This document shows positions 1 through 7,814 of a stretch of 55,284 nucleotides of DNA, piece after piece. The stretch comes from Nostocoides australiense Ben110 (GTDB lineage: Bacteria > Actinomycetota > Actinomycetes > Actinomycetales > Dermatophilaceae): NCBI RefSeq assembly GCF_001050535.1, contig NZ_HG764815.1:1-55284 (forward strand), given 5' to 3'. Numbering within the stretch: the stretch's first letter is position 1; each line of letters begins with the position of its first letter. The notes beneath the pieces were generated by a model. That model did not search any database, had not been told where the DNA came from, and saw nothing but the letters and a program-made list of their open reading frames with translations. A program made the position numbers and the translations under genes.

Positions 1-570
1 CGCTGGCTCGCCGTCGCCGCCGCAGCCGCGGGCGCGCTGGCCATCGGACCCGCCATTCTCTCCCCGACCTCCACATCGGCATCGGTCGACCAGGGCGCGA
101 CGTCTTTCGCCCCATCCGTCGTGGCCGGCCTGCCCACCGACGCGGACGACGTTGCGACGTGGCTACGGGACAACACCAGCGGCTCCAATAGCGCCGATGA
201 GGCCGTGTTCGTCGGGGTCGGTGACATGCTGCGCACGGGCTACGTGCCAGCCGGTGTCGCGCGGGCGGCGATCGAGGTTCTCGGCCGGCTGCCCGAGGTG
301 CGAACCGAGACCACCGGTTCGCAGGTCAAGGTCATCTTCGACGATCCCGGCACGCGCGATGGCAATCACTACGTGATCTTCGACACCGATACCGCCGACG
401 TCATCGAGGAGGGCTTCGCCGGCAGCGAGGTCAGCTACCGCGCGACGACGACCTATCACCCGCTCGCGACGCCTTTCCCGCCGATGTCCCGGCGGAGGCG
501 GTCGACCCTGAGCAGCAGCAGGTCGCCAAGCCCACGAGCTAGCCGGCCGAGGAAGCGGCCCAGAGGTTGA
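1..570 (+). CDS. Membrane-anchored CU044_5270-like protein, 5' partial, probably frameshifted near its end
   Basis: The reading frame is open from the first base, so the true start lies outside the window. The visible part begins with an Ala/Leu-rich membrane helix (about residues 2-22), then a short linker and a roughly 110-residue extracytoplasmic domain with the phrase AAIEVLGRLPEVRTE followed by a beta-strand region. This layout resembles the actinobacterial CU044_5270 family; the assignment is tentative. After about base 470 the frame becomes an Arg/Ser run and stops at 570, inside the opposing gene. The +2 frame instead gives a normal acidic tail ending PEQQQVAKPTS with a stop at 540-542, sharing the palindrome CTAG with the stop of the opposing aldo/keto reductase. 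I think the natural end is 542 and that one base has been gained or lost near 465-477. Function is unknown. Confidence 0.55.
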   Translation, partial: RWLAVAAAAAGALAIGPAILSPTSTSASVDQGATSFAPSVVAGLPTDADDVATWLRDNTSGSNSADEAVFVGVGDMLRTGYVPAGVARAAIEVLGRLPEVRTETTGSQVKVIFDDPGTRDGNHYVIFDTDTADVIEEGFAGSEVSYRATTTYHPLATPFPPMSRRRRSTLSSSRSPSPRASRPRKRPRG

Positions 571-1606
571 TGCCGGAGTCGACGGCGTGCCGGTCGATCG
601 ACTTCAGTTCGGCGTCGGAGAAGTCGAGGTTCTTCACCGCCGCCACGCTGTCCTCCAGTTGGCTGACACTGGATGCGCCGATGAGGGCGGAGGTGACGCG
701 CGGGTCCCGCAACACCCACGCGATCGCCATCTGCGCCAGCGTCTGGCCGCGTTTCTTGGCGATGCGGTTCAGGGCCGCGACGTGTTTGAGGGCGTCCACG
801 GTGAGCAGCGACTCGCTCAGGCTCTTGTCTTGTGCCGCACGGGAATCCGCGGGAATGCCCTTGAGGTACTTGTTCGTGAGCATCCCCTGGGCGAGGGGAC
901 TGAACGCGATGCAGCCGACGCCGCTCATGCCGAGCACATCGAGGAGGGGCTCGCCGCCTTCGGCGGGCTCTTCCTCGATCCACCGGTTGAGCATCGAATA
1001 GGACGGCTGGTGGATCAGCAGCGGGGTGCCGAGCTGCCGCAGGATGCGTACGGCCTCCGAGGTGCGCGGACCGCTGTAGGAGGAGATGCCGGCATACAGG
1101 GCCCGGCCCGAGCGCACGATGTAGTCCAGCGCCCCCATCGTCTCCTCGAGGGGAGTGTCGGGGTCGAAGCGGTGGCTGTAGAAGATGTCGACATAGTCCA
1201 GGCCCATGCGCCGCAGGGACTGATCGCAGCTAGCGATGAGGTATTTGCGCATGCCCCCGCCCTGCCCGTAGGGCCCCGGCCACATGTCATAGCCGGCCTT
1301 GGAGGAGATGATCAGCTCGTCGCGATAAGGGCGGAAATCCGCGGCCAGGTGCTCGCCGAAGTTGCGTTCGGCGGAGCCATAGGGCGGGCCGTAGTTGTTC
1401 GCCAGGTCGAAATGCGTGACACCGAGATCGAAGGCCCGGCGCAGGATCGCCCGCTGGCGCTCCATCGGGACATCGTCGCCGAAGTTGTGCCACAGCCCGA
1501 GGCTCACCGCGGGCAGCCGCAGCCCGGAGCGGCCCACCGGCCGATAGGGCATCCGCCCCTCGTAGCGGTCGGCGTCGGCGAGATAGTCGATGCCCAGTTG
1601 GGTCAT
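539..1606 (-). CDS. yghZ: Aldo/keto reductase, YghZ (L-glyceraldehyde 3-phosphate reductase) type
   Basis: A 355-residue cytosolic NADPH-dependent aldo/keto reductase. The catalytic tetrad is visible: D67 and Y72 (in FDLANNYG), K103 (SSKAGYD) and H145 (FYSHRFD). The stretch SGLRLPAVSLGLWHNFGDD and the C-terminal LIGASSVSQLE and NLWAAS are almost residue-for-residue those of the E. coli YghZ group, which detoxifies methylglyoxal and reduces L-glyceraldehyde 3-phosphate. I chose the ATG at 1606 because AAGGAG lies five bases before it; a start seven codons upstream is possible but has no such site. Length agrees with the family (about 346). The gene is monocistronic, converging with the partial gene at the window start. 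The substrate in this organism is inferred only from family. Confidence 0.93.
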   Translation of the reverse strand: MTQLGIDYLADADRYEGRMPYRPVGRSGLRLPAVSLGLWHNFGDDVPMERQRAILRRAFDLGVTHFDLANNYGPPYGSAERNFGEHLAADFRPYRDELIISSKAGYDMWPGPYGQGGGMRKYLIASCDQSLRRMGLDYVDIFYSHRFDPDTPLEETMGALDYIVRSGRALYAGISSYSGPRTSEAVRILRQLGTPLLIHQPSYSMLNRWIEEEPAEGGEPLLDVLGMSGVGCIAFSPLAQGMLTNKYLKGIPADSRAAQDKSLSESLLTVDALKHVAALNRIAKKRGQTLAQMAIAWVLRDPRVTSALIGASSVSQLEDSVAAVKNLDFSDAELKSIDRHAVDSGINLWAASSAG

Positions 1607-1678
1607 GGCAACTCCTTGGTCAGTCATTCGGTGCGTGAAATGGGTTCCGAGCGTGAAATCCGTTGGGGCTGTGCGGCT

Positions 1679-3397
1679 TCAGACGGCTTCAATCTCCGGG
1701 TAGATCGGCTGCCACATCCGCTGGTAGATCTGCTGGATCGGGTCGGTCAGCGGCTCTCGCGCCAGCCCCTCCTTCTCGGCCTGCTTGGCGACGGCCACCG
1801 CGACCGTGGCCGACACCTGCCGCAGCGCGCTGATGCTCGGCAGCAGCGGCGCTCCTTGCCGGTAGGCGTTGACCATGCTGGCGAGCGCCTCGGCCGCTGC
1901 GGCGATCATCCCCTCGCTGATCCGCGTGGCCCGGCAGGTCGCGACACCCAGGCCGAGGCCAGGGAAGATGAGGGCGTTGTTGGCCTGCGCGATGGTGTAG
2001 CGGGTGCCGTCGTAGTCCACCGGACCGAACGGACTGCCCGTCGCGACGAGCGCGCGCCCGTCACTCCACGTCAGGACATCCGCCGGCGTCGCCTCGGCGC
2101 GGCTCGTCGGATTCGACAGGGGGAAGATGATCGGTCGCTGGCAGTACGACGACATCTCCTCGACGATCTCGCGCGTGAAAGCCCCTCCGCGCGTGGAGGT
2201 TCCGATGAGGATCGTCGGCTTCACATTGCGGATCACATCTTCGAGCGTGATGTGCGCGGGGTCAGCCACCGCCCAGTGCTCGACCTCCGCTCGGGTGCGG
2301 GCATACGGTCGCTGGAAGGCGAGCAACTCCGGCTGGTCATCGACATACAGGCCGTTGATCCCGATGGGATAGAACCGGGCGTAGGCCTCCTCCTCGGTCT
2401 CCGACGCTCCGGTGCGCAGCATCGTGTCGCGGATGAGGTTGGCGATGCCGATGCCGGCGCTGCCGGCGCCGAAGACGCACACGCGGTGGTCGCCCAGCGG
2501 CAGGCCCGTGACGTCGACAGCGGCAAGGATCGCGGCGAGCACGACGGCGGCGGTGCCCTGGATGTCGTCGTTGAAGGTGCAGATCTCCTCGCGGTACTTC
2601 GTCAGCAGGCGGTGCGCGTTGCTGGTGCCGAAGTCCTCCCAGTGCAGCATGGCGTTGGGGAAGAGCTCGGTGACCGTATGGACGAAGCGGTCGAGGAACT
2701 GGTCGTACTTCTCCCCGCGCACGCGCGCGTGCCGCTCCCCGAGATACATCTCGCTCGACAGCAGGCCGAGGTTGTCGGTGCCGACGTCGAGAACCACGGG
2801 TATGCAGCGGCGCGGGTGGATCCCGGCAGCGGCGGTATAGACGTTGAGCTTGCCGATGGCGATCTGGATGCCGCCGATGCCCTGGTCGCCGATGCCGAGG
2901 ATGCCTTCGGAGTCGGTGACGACGACGAGGTCGACCTCGTCGGGCTCGATACCGAAGTTGAGGAAGGACTCCTCCATCATCTCGGGGTGGTCGATGGAGA
3001 GGAAAACCCCACGGGGACGGGAGAATTCGTGGCTGAACCGCTCGATCGCCTCACCGATCGTCGGGGTGTAGATGATCGGGAGCATCTCCTCGATATTGCT
3101 GGTGAGGAGGCGGTAGAAGAGGACCTCGTTGCGGTCCCGGACGCCGTTGAGGTGGAGGTACTTGCCCAGGCGCGTGGTGGTGCGACGGTACTGCTCGTAG
3201 ACGCGCCGCACCTGGTTCTCCAGAGTCGTCACGCTGGAGGGGACGAGCCCGACGAGACCGAGTTGCTTGCGCTGGGGCTGCGTGAATGCCGTGCCGCGGT
3301 TGATGGTCGGATTGGTCATCACCGCTCGGCCGCGGGCGCGGATGCGAAGCGGACCGAAGCCGGTGGAGGTGTCCTGCTCGTAGTCGCTCGTCGGCAT
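1679..3397 (-). CDS. maeA: NAD-dependent malic enzyme
   Basis: A 572-residue oxidative decarboxylase converting malate to pyruvate with NAD(P)+. Visible signatures are Y110 in the catalytic IIYTPTIGEA motif, the malic-domain run GIGDQGIGGIQIAIGKL, the metal/substrate segment FNDDIQGTAAVVLAA and the nucleotide-binding GAGSAGIGIANLI. The length fits the long SfcA/MaeA class (about 565) rather than the short bacterial form. I place the start at the ATG at 3397, preceded by GGAAGG; an internal ATG 26 codons later (before TNPTINRGTAFT) is also plausible because the conserved RGTAFT region follows it. It is divergent from the thiamine-binding-fold gene at 3497, and the gap contains an 8-bp inverted repeat GCCGTGGC (3421-3428) / GCCACGGC (3478-3485). 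Confidence 0.95.
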   Translation of the reverse strand: MPTSDYEQDTSTGFGPLRIRARGRAVMTNPTINRGTAFTQPQRKQLGLVGLVPSSVTTLENQVRRVYEQYRRTTTRLGKYLHLNGVRDRNEVLFYRLLTSNIEEMLPIIYTPTIGEAIERFSHEFSRPRGVFLSIDHPEMMEESFLNFGIEPDEVDLVVVTDSEGILGIGDQGIGGIQIAIGKLNVYTAAAGIHPRRCIPVVLDVGTDNLGLLSSEMYLGERHARVRGEKYDQFLDRFVHTVTELFPNAMLHWEDFGTSNAHRLLTKYREEICTFNDDIQGTAAVVLAAILAAVDVTGLPLGDHRVCVFGAGSAGIGIANLIRDTMLRTGASETEEEAYARFYPIGINGLYVDDQPELLAFQRPYARTRAEVEHWAVADPAHITLEDVIRNVKPTILIGTSTRGGAFTREIVEEMSSYCQRPIIFPLSNPTSRAEATPADVLTWSDGRALVATGSPFGPVDYDGTRYTIAQANNALIFPGLGLGVATCRATRISEGMIAAAAEALASMVNAYRQGAPLLPSISALRQVSATVAVAVAKQAEKEGLAREPLTDPIQQIYQRMWQPIYPEIEAV

Positions 3398-3496
3398 TGC
3401 CCAACCTTCCCACACGCAAAGCCGTGGCCGGGCGTGCCGGCCAGGACCCACCTACATCTGGCGTGACCGCGTCCCGAGCCACGGCATAGTGGAGCC

Positions 3497-3790
3497 ATGA
3501 TCGTCGCCTTCTCAGTTGCGCCCATGACCGGGGGAGACTCGGTGTCCGAGCAGGTCGCCGCCGCCGTCCGCGTCGTCCGGGAGTCCGGCCTGCCGAATCG
3601 CACCAGCTCGATGTTCACCGAGATCGAAGGGGAGTGGGACGAGGTGATGGACGTCGTCAAGCGCGCCACCGAGGCCGCCGGCGCCGGCGCCCCGCGGGTC
3701 TCACTCGTCCTCAAGGCCGACATCCGCCCCGGCCATACTGGCGAACTCGACGGCAAGGTCGAGCGCGTGGAGCGTCGCCTCGCTGACTGA
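3497..3790 (+). CDS. MTH1187/YqgV family thiamine-binding-fold protein
   Basis: A 97-residue protein with the family features MIVAFSVAPMTGG at the N-terminus (first beta strand and ligand loop), the central RTSSMFTEIEGEWDEVM segment and RVSLVLKADIRPGH near the end. Members of this ferredoxin-like-fold family bind thiamine or hydroxymethylpyrimidine and are usually about 100 residues, as here. The coding strand opposes its neighbours, and its stop lies only four bases from the stop of the coiled-coil gene that converges on it. A physiological role is not evident from context. Confidence 0.88.
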   Translation: MIVAFSVAPMTGGDSVSEQVAAAVRVVRESGLPNRTSSMFTEIEGEWDEVMDVVKRATEAAGAGAPRVSLVLKADIRPGHTGELDGKVERVERRLAD

Positions 3791-3794
3791 ATCG

Positions 3795-4520
3795 TCAGCA
3801 GGGGATTGGCGAGAACCGCCGCCCCTTCGCGTCGAGCCAAATGCCGTTTGGCCCGTAGGCGCGGCAGCCGGTGTATGTCAATCCCGGATTGGCCGGGACG
3901 TTGGGTGTGGTCGGCTGCTGTGTCCGCGGCGCAGTAGGAGTGGACGATCGAGGTGTTGCGGGCACCTGAGCCTTCTTAGCCTCCGCGGCGCGCTTGGCCG
4001 CCGCTTCGGCCTCGGCCTTGCGCTTGGCTTCAGCGACCGCCTGCTTCTTTGCTTCGGCCTTGCGTTTCGCTTCCGCCTTGCGCTTCGCCTCCGCTTTGCG
4101 CTTCGCCTCCGCTTTGCGCTTGGACTCCGCCTTCTTGGCTTCGGCACGTTGGTGATCCTTGGCCGCGCGCGCGACATCCTTGGCCCCCTGCGTCGACTGC
4201 CGCGCCGCCGCTTCCGCTTGGGCTCGTGCACCGGCCAGAGCCGCGCGAGTGGTGTCGACCTTGTGCTGGGCGGCGGCCTGAACCTGGCCGACCGCGCTTC
4301 GCAGTTGACAGAGTTGGGCGAGCAGGGCGCTGCGGGTGCTGCCCGAAAGCACGCGCGCTGCTATGAGTTTCGGCGTAGAGAGGGTCGATTCCAAAGTCGT
4401 TAACTCTGCGGCTAACGTACTGGCGGCGACGTTCGCCAACAACGGCATTGGGCATTCCTCGGCAGATCGTGAAGCCGCGAGCTCCGCAGCCCTCGTCATC
4501 ATAGGTCCCGGGGGCAACAC
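3795..4520 (-). CDS. Ala/Lys-rich coiled-coil protein with a C-terminal Cys-pair domain, function unknown
   Basis: 241 residues if read from the GTG at 4520; ATG codons at 4502 and 4499 are alternatives, and an in-frame stop 18 bases upstream of the GTG excludes anything longer. Residues about 75-185 form a highly charged helix with near-perfect KRKAEA repeats (bases about 4050-4130). A Pro/Thr linker follows, then a short module with TYTGCRAYGPNG and SPIPC, whose two cysteines could pair outside the cell. There is no convincing signal peptide or membrane helix, which is odd for such a domain plan. The first 60 codons use TTA twice, ATA and other AT-ending codons rare in neighbouring genes, so the N-terminus may be acquired, misread or damaged. 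The C-terminal module is reminiscent of small actinobacterial extracellular domains, but I cannot name it. Confidence 0.6.
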   Translation of the reverse strand: MLPPGPMMTRAAELAASRSAEECPMPLLANVAASTLAAELTTLESTLSTPKLIAARVLSGSTRSALLAQLCQLRSAVGQVQAAAQHKVDTTRAALAGARAQAEAAARQSTQGAKDVARAAKDHQRAEAKKAESKRKAEAKRKAEAKRKAEAKRKAEAKKQAVAEAKRKAEAEAAAKRAAEAKKAQVPATPRSSTPTAPRTQQPTTPNVPANPGLTYTGCRAYGPNGIWLDAKGRRFSPIPC

Positions 4521-4626
4521 CGACGACCACTTGGGGCGTCAGCGGCGCCTGTCTACTCCTGCGGGGGCGCCAGTGATACGCAGGCGGCCTGCAGAAACTG
4601 CACTGCAGCGGGACTTGTGCGCCAAT

Positions 4627-4649
4627 ACATGCGGCTTTTGGCCGCATGT
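4627..4649. promoter_or_regulatory. Perfect inverted repeat upstream of kamD, candidate operator
   Basis: Arms ACATGCGGC (4627-4635) and GCCGCATGT (4641-4649) are separated by TTTTG. The repeat sits directly upstream of where the -35 of the kamD promoter would fall (about 4650-4655, with the -10 at 4673-4678). It is not followed by a T-tract and lies upstream of genes on both sides, so an operator is likelier than a terminator. The regulator is unknown. Confidence 0.5.
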
Positions 4650-4672
4650 AGCGGATAATTTACGACCGGCGA

Positions 4673-4678
4673 TATGCT
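4673..4678 (+). promoter_or_regulatory. Candidate -10 box of the kamDE-kal operon
   Basis: TATGCT ends six bases before the GTG start of kamD at 4685, the spacing expected for a leaderless actinobacterial transcript. No clear Shine-Dalgarno precedes the GTG. The same arrangement recurs before about a dozen genes in this window. Confidence 0.45.
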
Positions 4679-4684
4679 GGACGG

Positions 4685-6283
4685 GTGGTTTTGCGGCAAC
4701 GGAGCGTCCTCGAACTCGACCCGGCTGAGGTGAAACGGGCGCGTGCTTTGGCGCGCCAGGCGGGGCGGCCCGTGGTGAACCTGGCCAAGCGGCATACGAC
4801 CGTCTCGGTGGAGCGGGCCACGCTGCGGCTCGCCGGGCTGAGCGGGGCCGACCACGAGCGGGTGCCGTGGGTCAACCACCTGGTCGACCGGGTCCGCCAG
4901 GACGTGGGCCTGGAGCATGGCGTCGCACTTCCGGTGTGGGATGCCCTGCGCCGGGGCGACGCGCCGGACCTGACGACCTTGGCGCAGAAGGCCGCCGGGG
5001 GAGCGGTGACCTTCCGGCTCCCCGAGGGCAAGGACGCCACTGCGGCGGGCAAGGCGGCCCGCACGGCCATCAGCCGCGGCGTCCGGACCATCGACAGGCA
5101 GCGGGCGACCCGCGACAAACTCATTGCCCGGCACGGGGATCCGAAGCAGAAGCCGTGGATCTACCTCATCGTCGCCACGGGCGACATCTACGAGGACATT
5201 CCGCAGGCGCAGGCGGCGGCGCGCGAGGGCGCCGACATCATCGCCGTCATCCGCAGCACGGGGCAGAGCCTGCTCGACTTCGTGCCGGAGGGTGCGACCC
5301 GCGAGGGGTATGCCGGCACCTACGCCACCCAGGAGAACTTCCGCCTGATGCGGGCCGCCTTGGACGAGACGAGCAAGGAACTCGGGCGGTATGTGCGGCT
5401 GACGAACTACGCCAGCGGGTTGTGTATGCCGGAGATCGCCACCCTCGCCGGGCTCGAGCGGCTCGACATGATGCTCAACGACTCGATGTACGGCATCCTC
5501 TTCCGCGACATCAACCCGATCAGAACCTTTGTCGACCAACGCTTTTCGCGGCAGATCCACGCCCGCGCCGGCATCATCATCAACACCGGCGAGGACAATT
5601 ACCTCACCACCGCCGACGCTGTCGAGGCCGCGCACACCGTCACCGTCAGCCAGCTGCTCAACGAGTACTTCGCCAAGGAGGCCGGCCTGGCCGACTGGCA
5701 ACTCGGCCTCGGGCACGCCTTCGAGATCGACCCCACCGTCCCCGACAGCTTCCGGCTCGAGCTCGCGCACGCGCTGCTCGCCCGCACGCTCTTCCCCGAC
5801 GCGCCGCTGAAGTGGATGCCGCCGACCAAGCACATGACCGGCGATATCTTCCGTGGCTACCTGCTCGACGGCTTCTTCAATCTCGTCGGCGCGATGACCG
5901 GGCAGGGCATCCTGCTCGTGGGCATGATGACCGAAGCCGTTGTGACACCGTGGCTTTCGGACCGGGACCTGGCCCTGCAGAACGTGCGCTACGTCCTCGA
6001 CGCCGCCGGTGGACTGACCGAGGACTTCCATCCGCCCCGCGAGGGCCTCATCCAGACCAGGGCGCGCCAGGTGCTCCGGGAGGCGATCGACCTGCTCCAA
6101 GAGATCGTTGACGACGCCGAGGAGACCGGCGACCCGGCACTGTTGGCCGCCATCGCCGACGGCACGTTCGGCGCCATGAAACGCCCGCCCACCAAGGGCA
6201 AGGGTCTCGACGGCGTCGCGCGCAAGGCACCCGGCTACCTCAACCCCGCCACCGACCTGCTTTCGGAGGGGAGCGACCGATGA
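4685..6283 (+). CDS. kamD: Lysine 5,6-aminomutase alpha subunit
   Basis: A 532-residue homologue of the large subunit of the adenosylcobalamin- and PLP-dependent aminomutase that moves the terminal amino group of D-lysine or beta-lysine (giving 3,5-diaminohexanoate from beta-lysine). Recognisable family runs include WIYLIVATGDIYEDIPQAQ, ADIIAVIRSTGQSLLDFVPEG, NYASGLCMPEIA, HARAGIIINTGEDNY and PLKWMPPTKHMTGDIF. The length is close to the clostridial KamD (about 515). The start is a GTG directly behind a -10-like TATGCT. kamE overlaps its stop by ATGA, so the two subunits are translationally coupled, which suits a heterodimeric enzyme. The partner genes kamA, kdd and kce of the clostridial pathway are not in the window. 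Confidence 0.95.
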   Translation: MVLRQRSVLELDPAEVKRARALARQAGRPVVNLAKRHTTVSVERATLRLAGLSGADHERVPWVNHLVDRVRQDVGLEHGVALPVWDALRRGDAPDLTTLAQKAAGGAVTFRLPEGKDATAAGKAARTAISRGVRTIDRQRATRDKLIARHGDPKQKPWIYLIVATGDIYEDIPQAQAAAREGADIIAVIRSTGQSLLDFVPEGATREGYAGTYATQENFRLMRAALDETSKELGRYVRLTNYASGLCMPEIATLAGLERLDMMLNDSMYGILFRDINPIRTFVDQRFSRQIHARAGIIINTGEDNYLTTADAVEAAHTVTVSQLLNEYFAKEAGLADWQLGLGHAFEIDPTVPDSFRLELAHALLARTLFPDAPLKWMPPTKHMTGDIFRGYLLDGFFNLVGAMTGQGILLVGMMTEAVVTPWLSDRDLALQNVRYVLDAAGGLTEDFHPPREGLIQTRARQVLREAIDLLQEIVDDAEETGDPALLAAIADGTFGAMKRPPTKGKGLDGVARKAPGYLNPATDLLSEGSDR

Positions 6284-7140
6284 ACCCCCCACCCCGCACC
6301 GAGGCTCAAGAGACCCGCAACAAGTCCCGCCAGCACGTCGGGCAACGCCGCATGGAAGACGCCCTCCCCGGCGAGTTGAGCCTGCACGAGGAATCGCCGC
6401 TGGTGCGTCCCTACGGCGACACCACCGGCGACGGCATGGTGCAGATCTCCTTCACCCTGCCCGTCCCGCACGACAAGCGGGCCGAGGGCGCCGCCCTCCA
6501 GCTGGCCGCCAAGATGGGCATGAGCCCGGCGATCCTGGTCCACGCCAAGTCGATCGCCCCCAGCTTCACCTTCTTCGTCGTCTACGGCGCTGTCACCCAC
6601 CTGGTGGACCTGCGCGAGGTCGAGGTGGTCGAACGCGACTTCGACGTCCTCTCCGCGCGTGACACCAACGCCCTGATCCGGAAACGCTTGCGCCGCAAGC
6701 TCGTCGTCGTCGGCGCCTGCATCGGCACCGACGCCCACACGGTCGGCATCGACGCCATCCTCAACATCAAGGGATTCGCTGGGGAGAAGGGCCTGGAGTA
6801 CTACCGGGAGATGGCCGTGCACAACCTGGGCGCGCAGGTGCCGATCCCCGAGCTCGTCAACGCCGCCCACGACCTGCGTGCCGACGCCGTCCTCGTCTCC
6901 CAGGTCGTCACCCAGAAGGACGCCCACATCCACAACACGACCGCGATGAGCGCCGCCTTCCGTGAGGCGTTCCCCGCCGGCAAGGTGCCCTTGCTCATCG
7001 TCGGTGGTCCGCGCTTCGAGGAGGGCTCCGCCAAGGAGCTCGGCGTGGACCGGATCTTCGGCCGCGGCACCACGCCTGGTGAGGTCGCGTCATACCTCGT
7101 GCACGCCATGATCGAGCGCCCGAAGGGAAAGAGCGCATGA
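6280..7140 (+). CDS. kamE: Lysine 5,6-aminomutase beta subunit (cobalamin- and PLP-binding)
   Basis: 286 residues. The base-off cobalamin signature D-x-H-x-x-G is present as DAHTVG, with H153 as the expected lower axial ligand. Eleven residues later is K164, the same spacing as between the axial histidine and the PLP-binding lysine of the clostridial beta subunit. Residues about 135-280 are the Rossmann-like B12 domain, with further family runs IPELVNAAHDLRADAVLVSQVVTQKDAH and LLIVGGPRF. The ATG overlaps the kamD stop (ATGA), and the stop in turn overlaps the kal start by the same device. Both cofactor ligands are intact, so an active mutase is expected if the cell makes or imports B12. Confidence 0.95.
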   Translation: MNPPPRTEAQETRNKSRQHVGQRRMEDALPGELSLHEESPLVRPYGDTTGDGMVQISFTLPVPHDKRAEGAALQLAAKMGMSPAILVHAKSIAPSFTFFVVYGAVTHLVDLREVEVVERDFDVLSARDTNALIRKRLRRKLVVVGACIGTDAHTVGIDAILNIKGFAGEKGLEYYREMAVHNLGAQVPIPELVNAAHDLRADAVLVSQVVTQKDAHIHNTTAMSAAFREAFPAGKVPLLIVGGPRFEEGSAKELGVDRIFGRGTTPGEVASYLVHAMIERPKGKSA

Positions 7141-7520
7141 GCGCACCCGAGATCGGTATGGAAGTCCGGCACAGCCGGTATGTCCCCTACAGTCACGCCC
7201 ACTACGCCGGCAACCTCGTCGATGGCGCCTATTCGCTCGCCGCCTTCGGTGATGTCGCGACCGAGATGTGCATCCGCACCGACGGCGACGAGGGCCTGTT
7301 CGCCTCCTACAGCGATGTGCAGTTCAAAGCCCCTGTGCGAGCCGGCGATTGCATCGAGATCATCGCCCGGCTCGTGCGGGCGGGCACCCGCAGCCGGGAG
7401 ATGGAGTTCGAGGTCCGGGTCATCGCGCGCGGCAACCCGGAGCGTTCCGAGTCCGCCGCCGACCTGCTCGACCCACCGATCGTCGCCACCACCGCGCGCG
7501 GCGTCGTCGTCGTCCCCTGA
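7137..7520 (+). CDS. kal: 3-aminobutyryl-CoA ammonia-lyase (hotdog fold)
   Basis: A 127-residue single hotdog-domain protein matching the Kal family of lysine fermentation, which deaminates L-3-aminobutyryl-CoA to crotonyl-CoA. Characteristic runs are SHAHYAGNLVDGA, FGDVATEMCIRTDGDEGL and VQFKAPVRAGD. Coupling to kamE by ATGA shows it belongs to the same operon, so the operon covers steps 2 and 5 of the beta-lysine route. The dehydrogenase and cleavage enzyme for the steps between must be elsewhere or replaced. Crotonyl-CoA would feed butyrate or poly-hydroxyalkanoate metabolism. Confidence 0.9.
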   Translation: MSAPEIGMEVRHSRYVPYSHAHYAGNLVDGAYSLAAFGDVATEMCIRTDGDEGLFASYSDVQFKAPVRAGDCIEIIARLVRAGTRSREMEFEVRVIARGNPERSESAADLLDPPIVATTARGVVVVP

Positions 7521-7547
7521 CGCGGACTCGCCACGTTGAGGCGCCTC

Positions 7548-7814
7548 TCACCCGGATCGCTGGGCGAGAAGCGTGACCGGTTCGCGGCGCAACAACGGGC
7601 CGGCACCCAGGAGGACCATCATCGCGGCCAGCGCCACCAGCCCGCCGCCGATGATTCCGACCATCGCCGCGGACGTGTCGAGCGATGCCCGGGCGACGCC
7701 GACGGTGACCAGGAAGGAGCCGAGCAGTCGAGGGACGACGAACAGGCCAGCGAGGCATCCCGCGGCTGTGCCTGCGGTGACGAGCGGCACATATGCCGCG
7801 ATGAGCTGGCCCAT
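7548..7814 (-). pseudogene. Detached C-terminal membrane segment of the FtsX-type permease
   Basis: An 88-residue frame starting at the ATG at 7814, one base overlapping the permease stop (TGATG), or at TTG 7817. It contains two membrane helices (AAYVPLVTAGTAAGCLAGLFVV and AMVGIIGGGLVALAAMMVLLG) and ends in a basic tail. The two helices look like the last two of an FtsX domain. The preceding helix and the cytosolic loop that normally join the second ectodomain to them, about 40-50 residues, are missing on both sides of the junction. I read it as the stranded end of the upstream permease after a deletion plus frameshift. A genuinely separate coupled small membrane protein is possible. Confidence 0.55.

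Noticed and set aside
587-3466. A 959-codon open frame on the plus strand opposite the aldo/keto reductase and malic enzyme
   Set aside because: It is a GC-driven antisense shadow. The opposite strand carries two complete enzymes with all motifs, and the plus-strand product is a low-complexity Gly/Arg/Asp/Val sequence without domains.
4050-4130. Short regular repeats suggestive of a CRISPR-like or satellite array
   Set aside because: The period is 18 bases without spacers and is explained by KRKAEA repeats in the coiled-coil protein.
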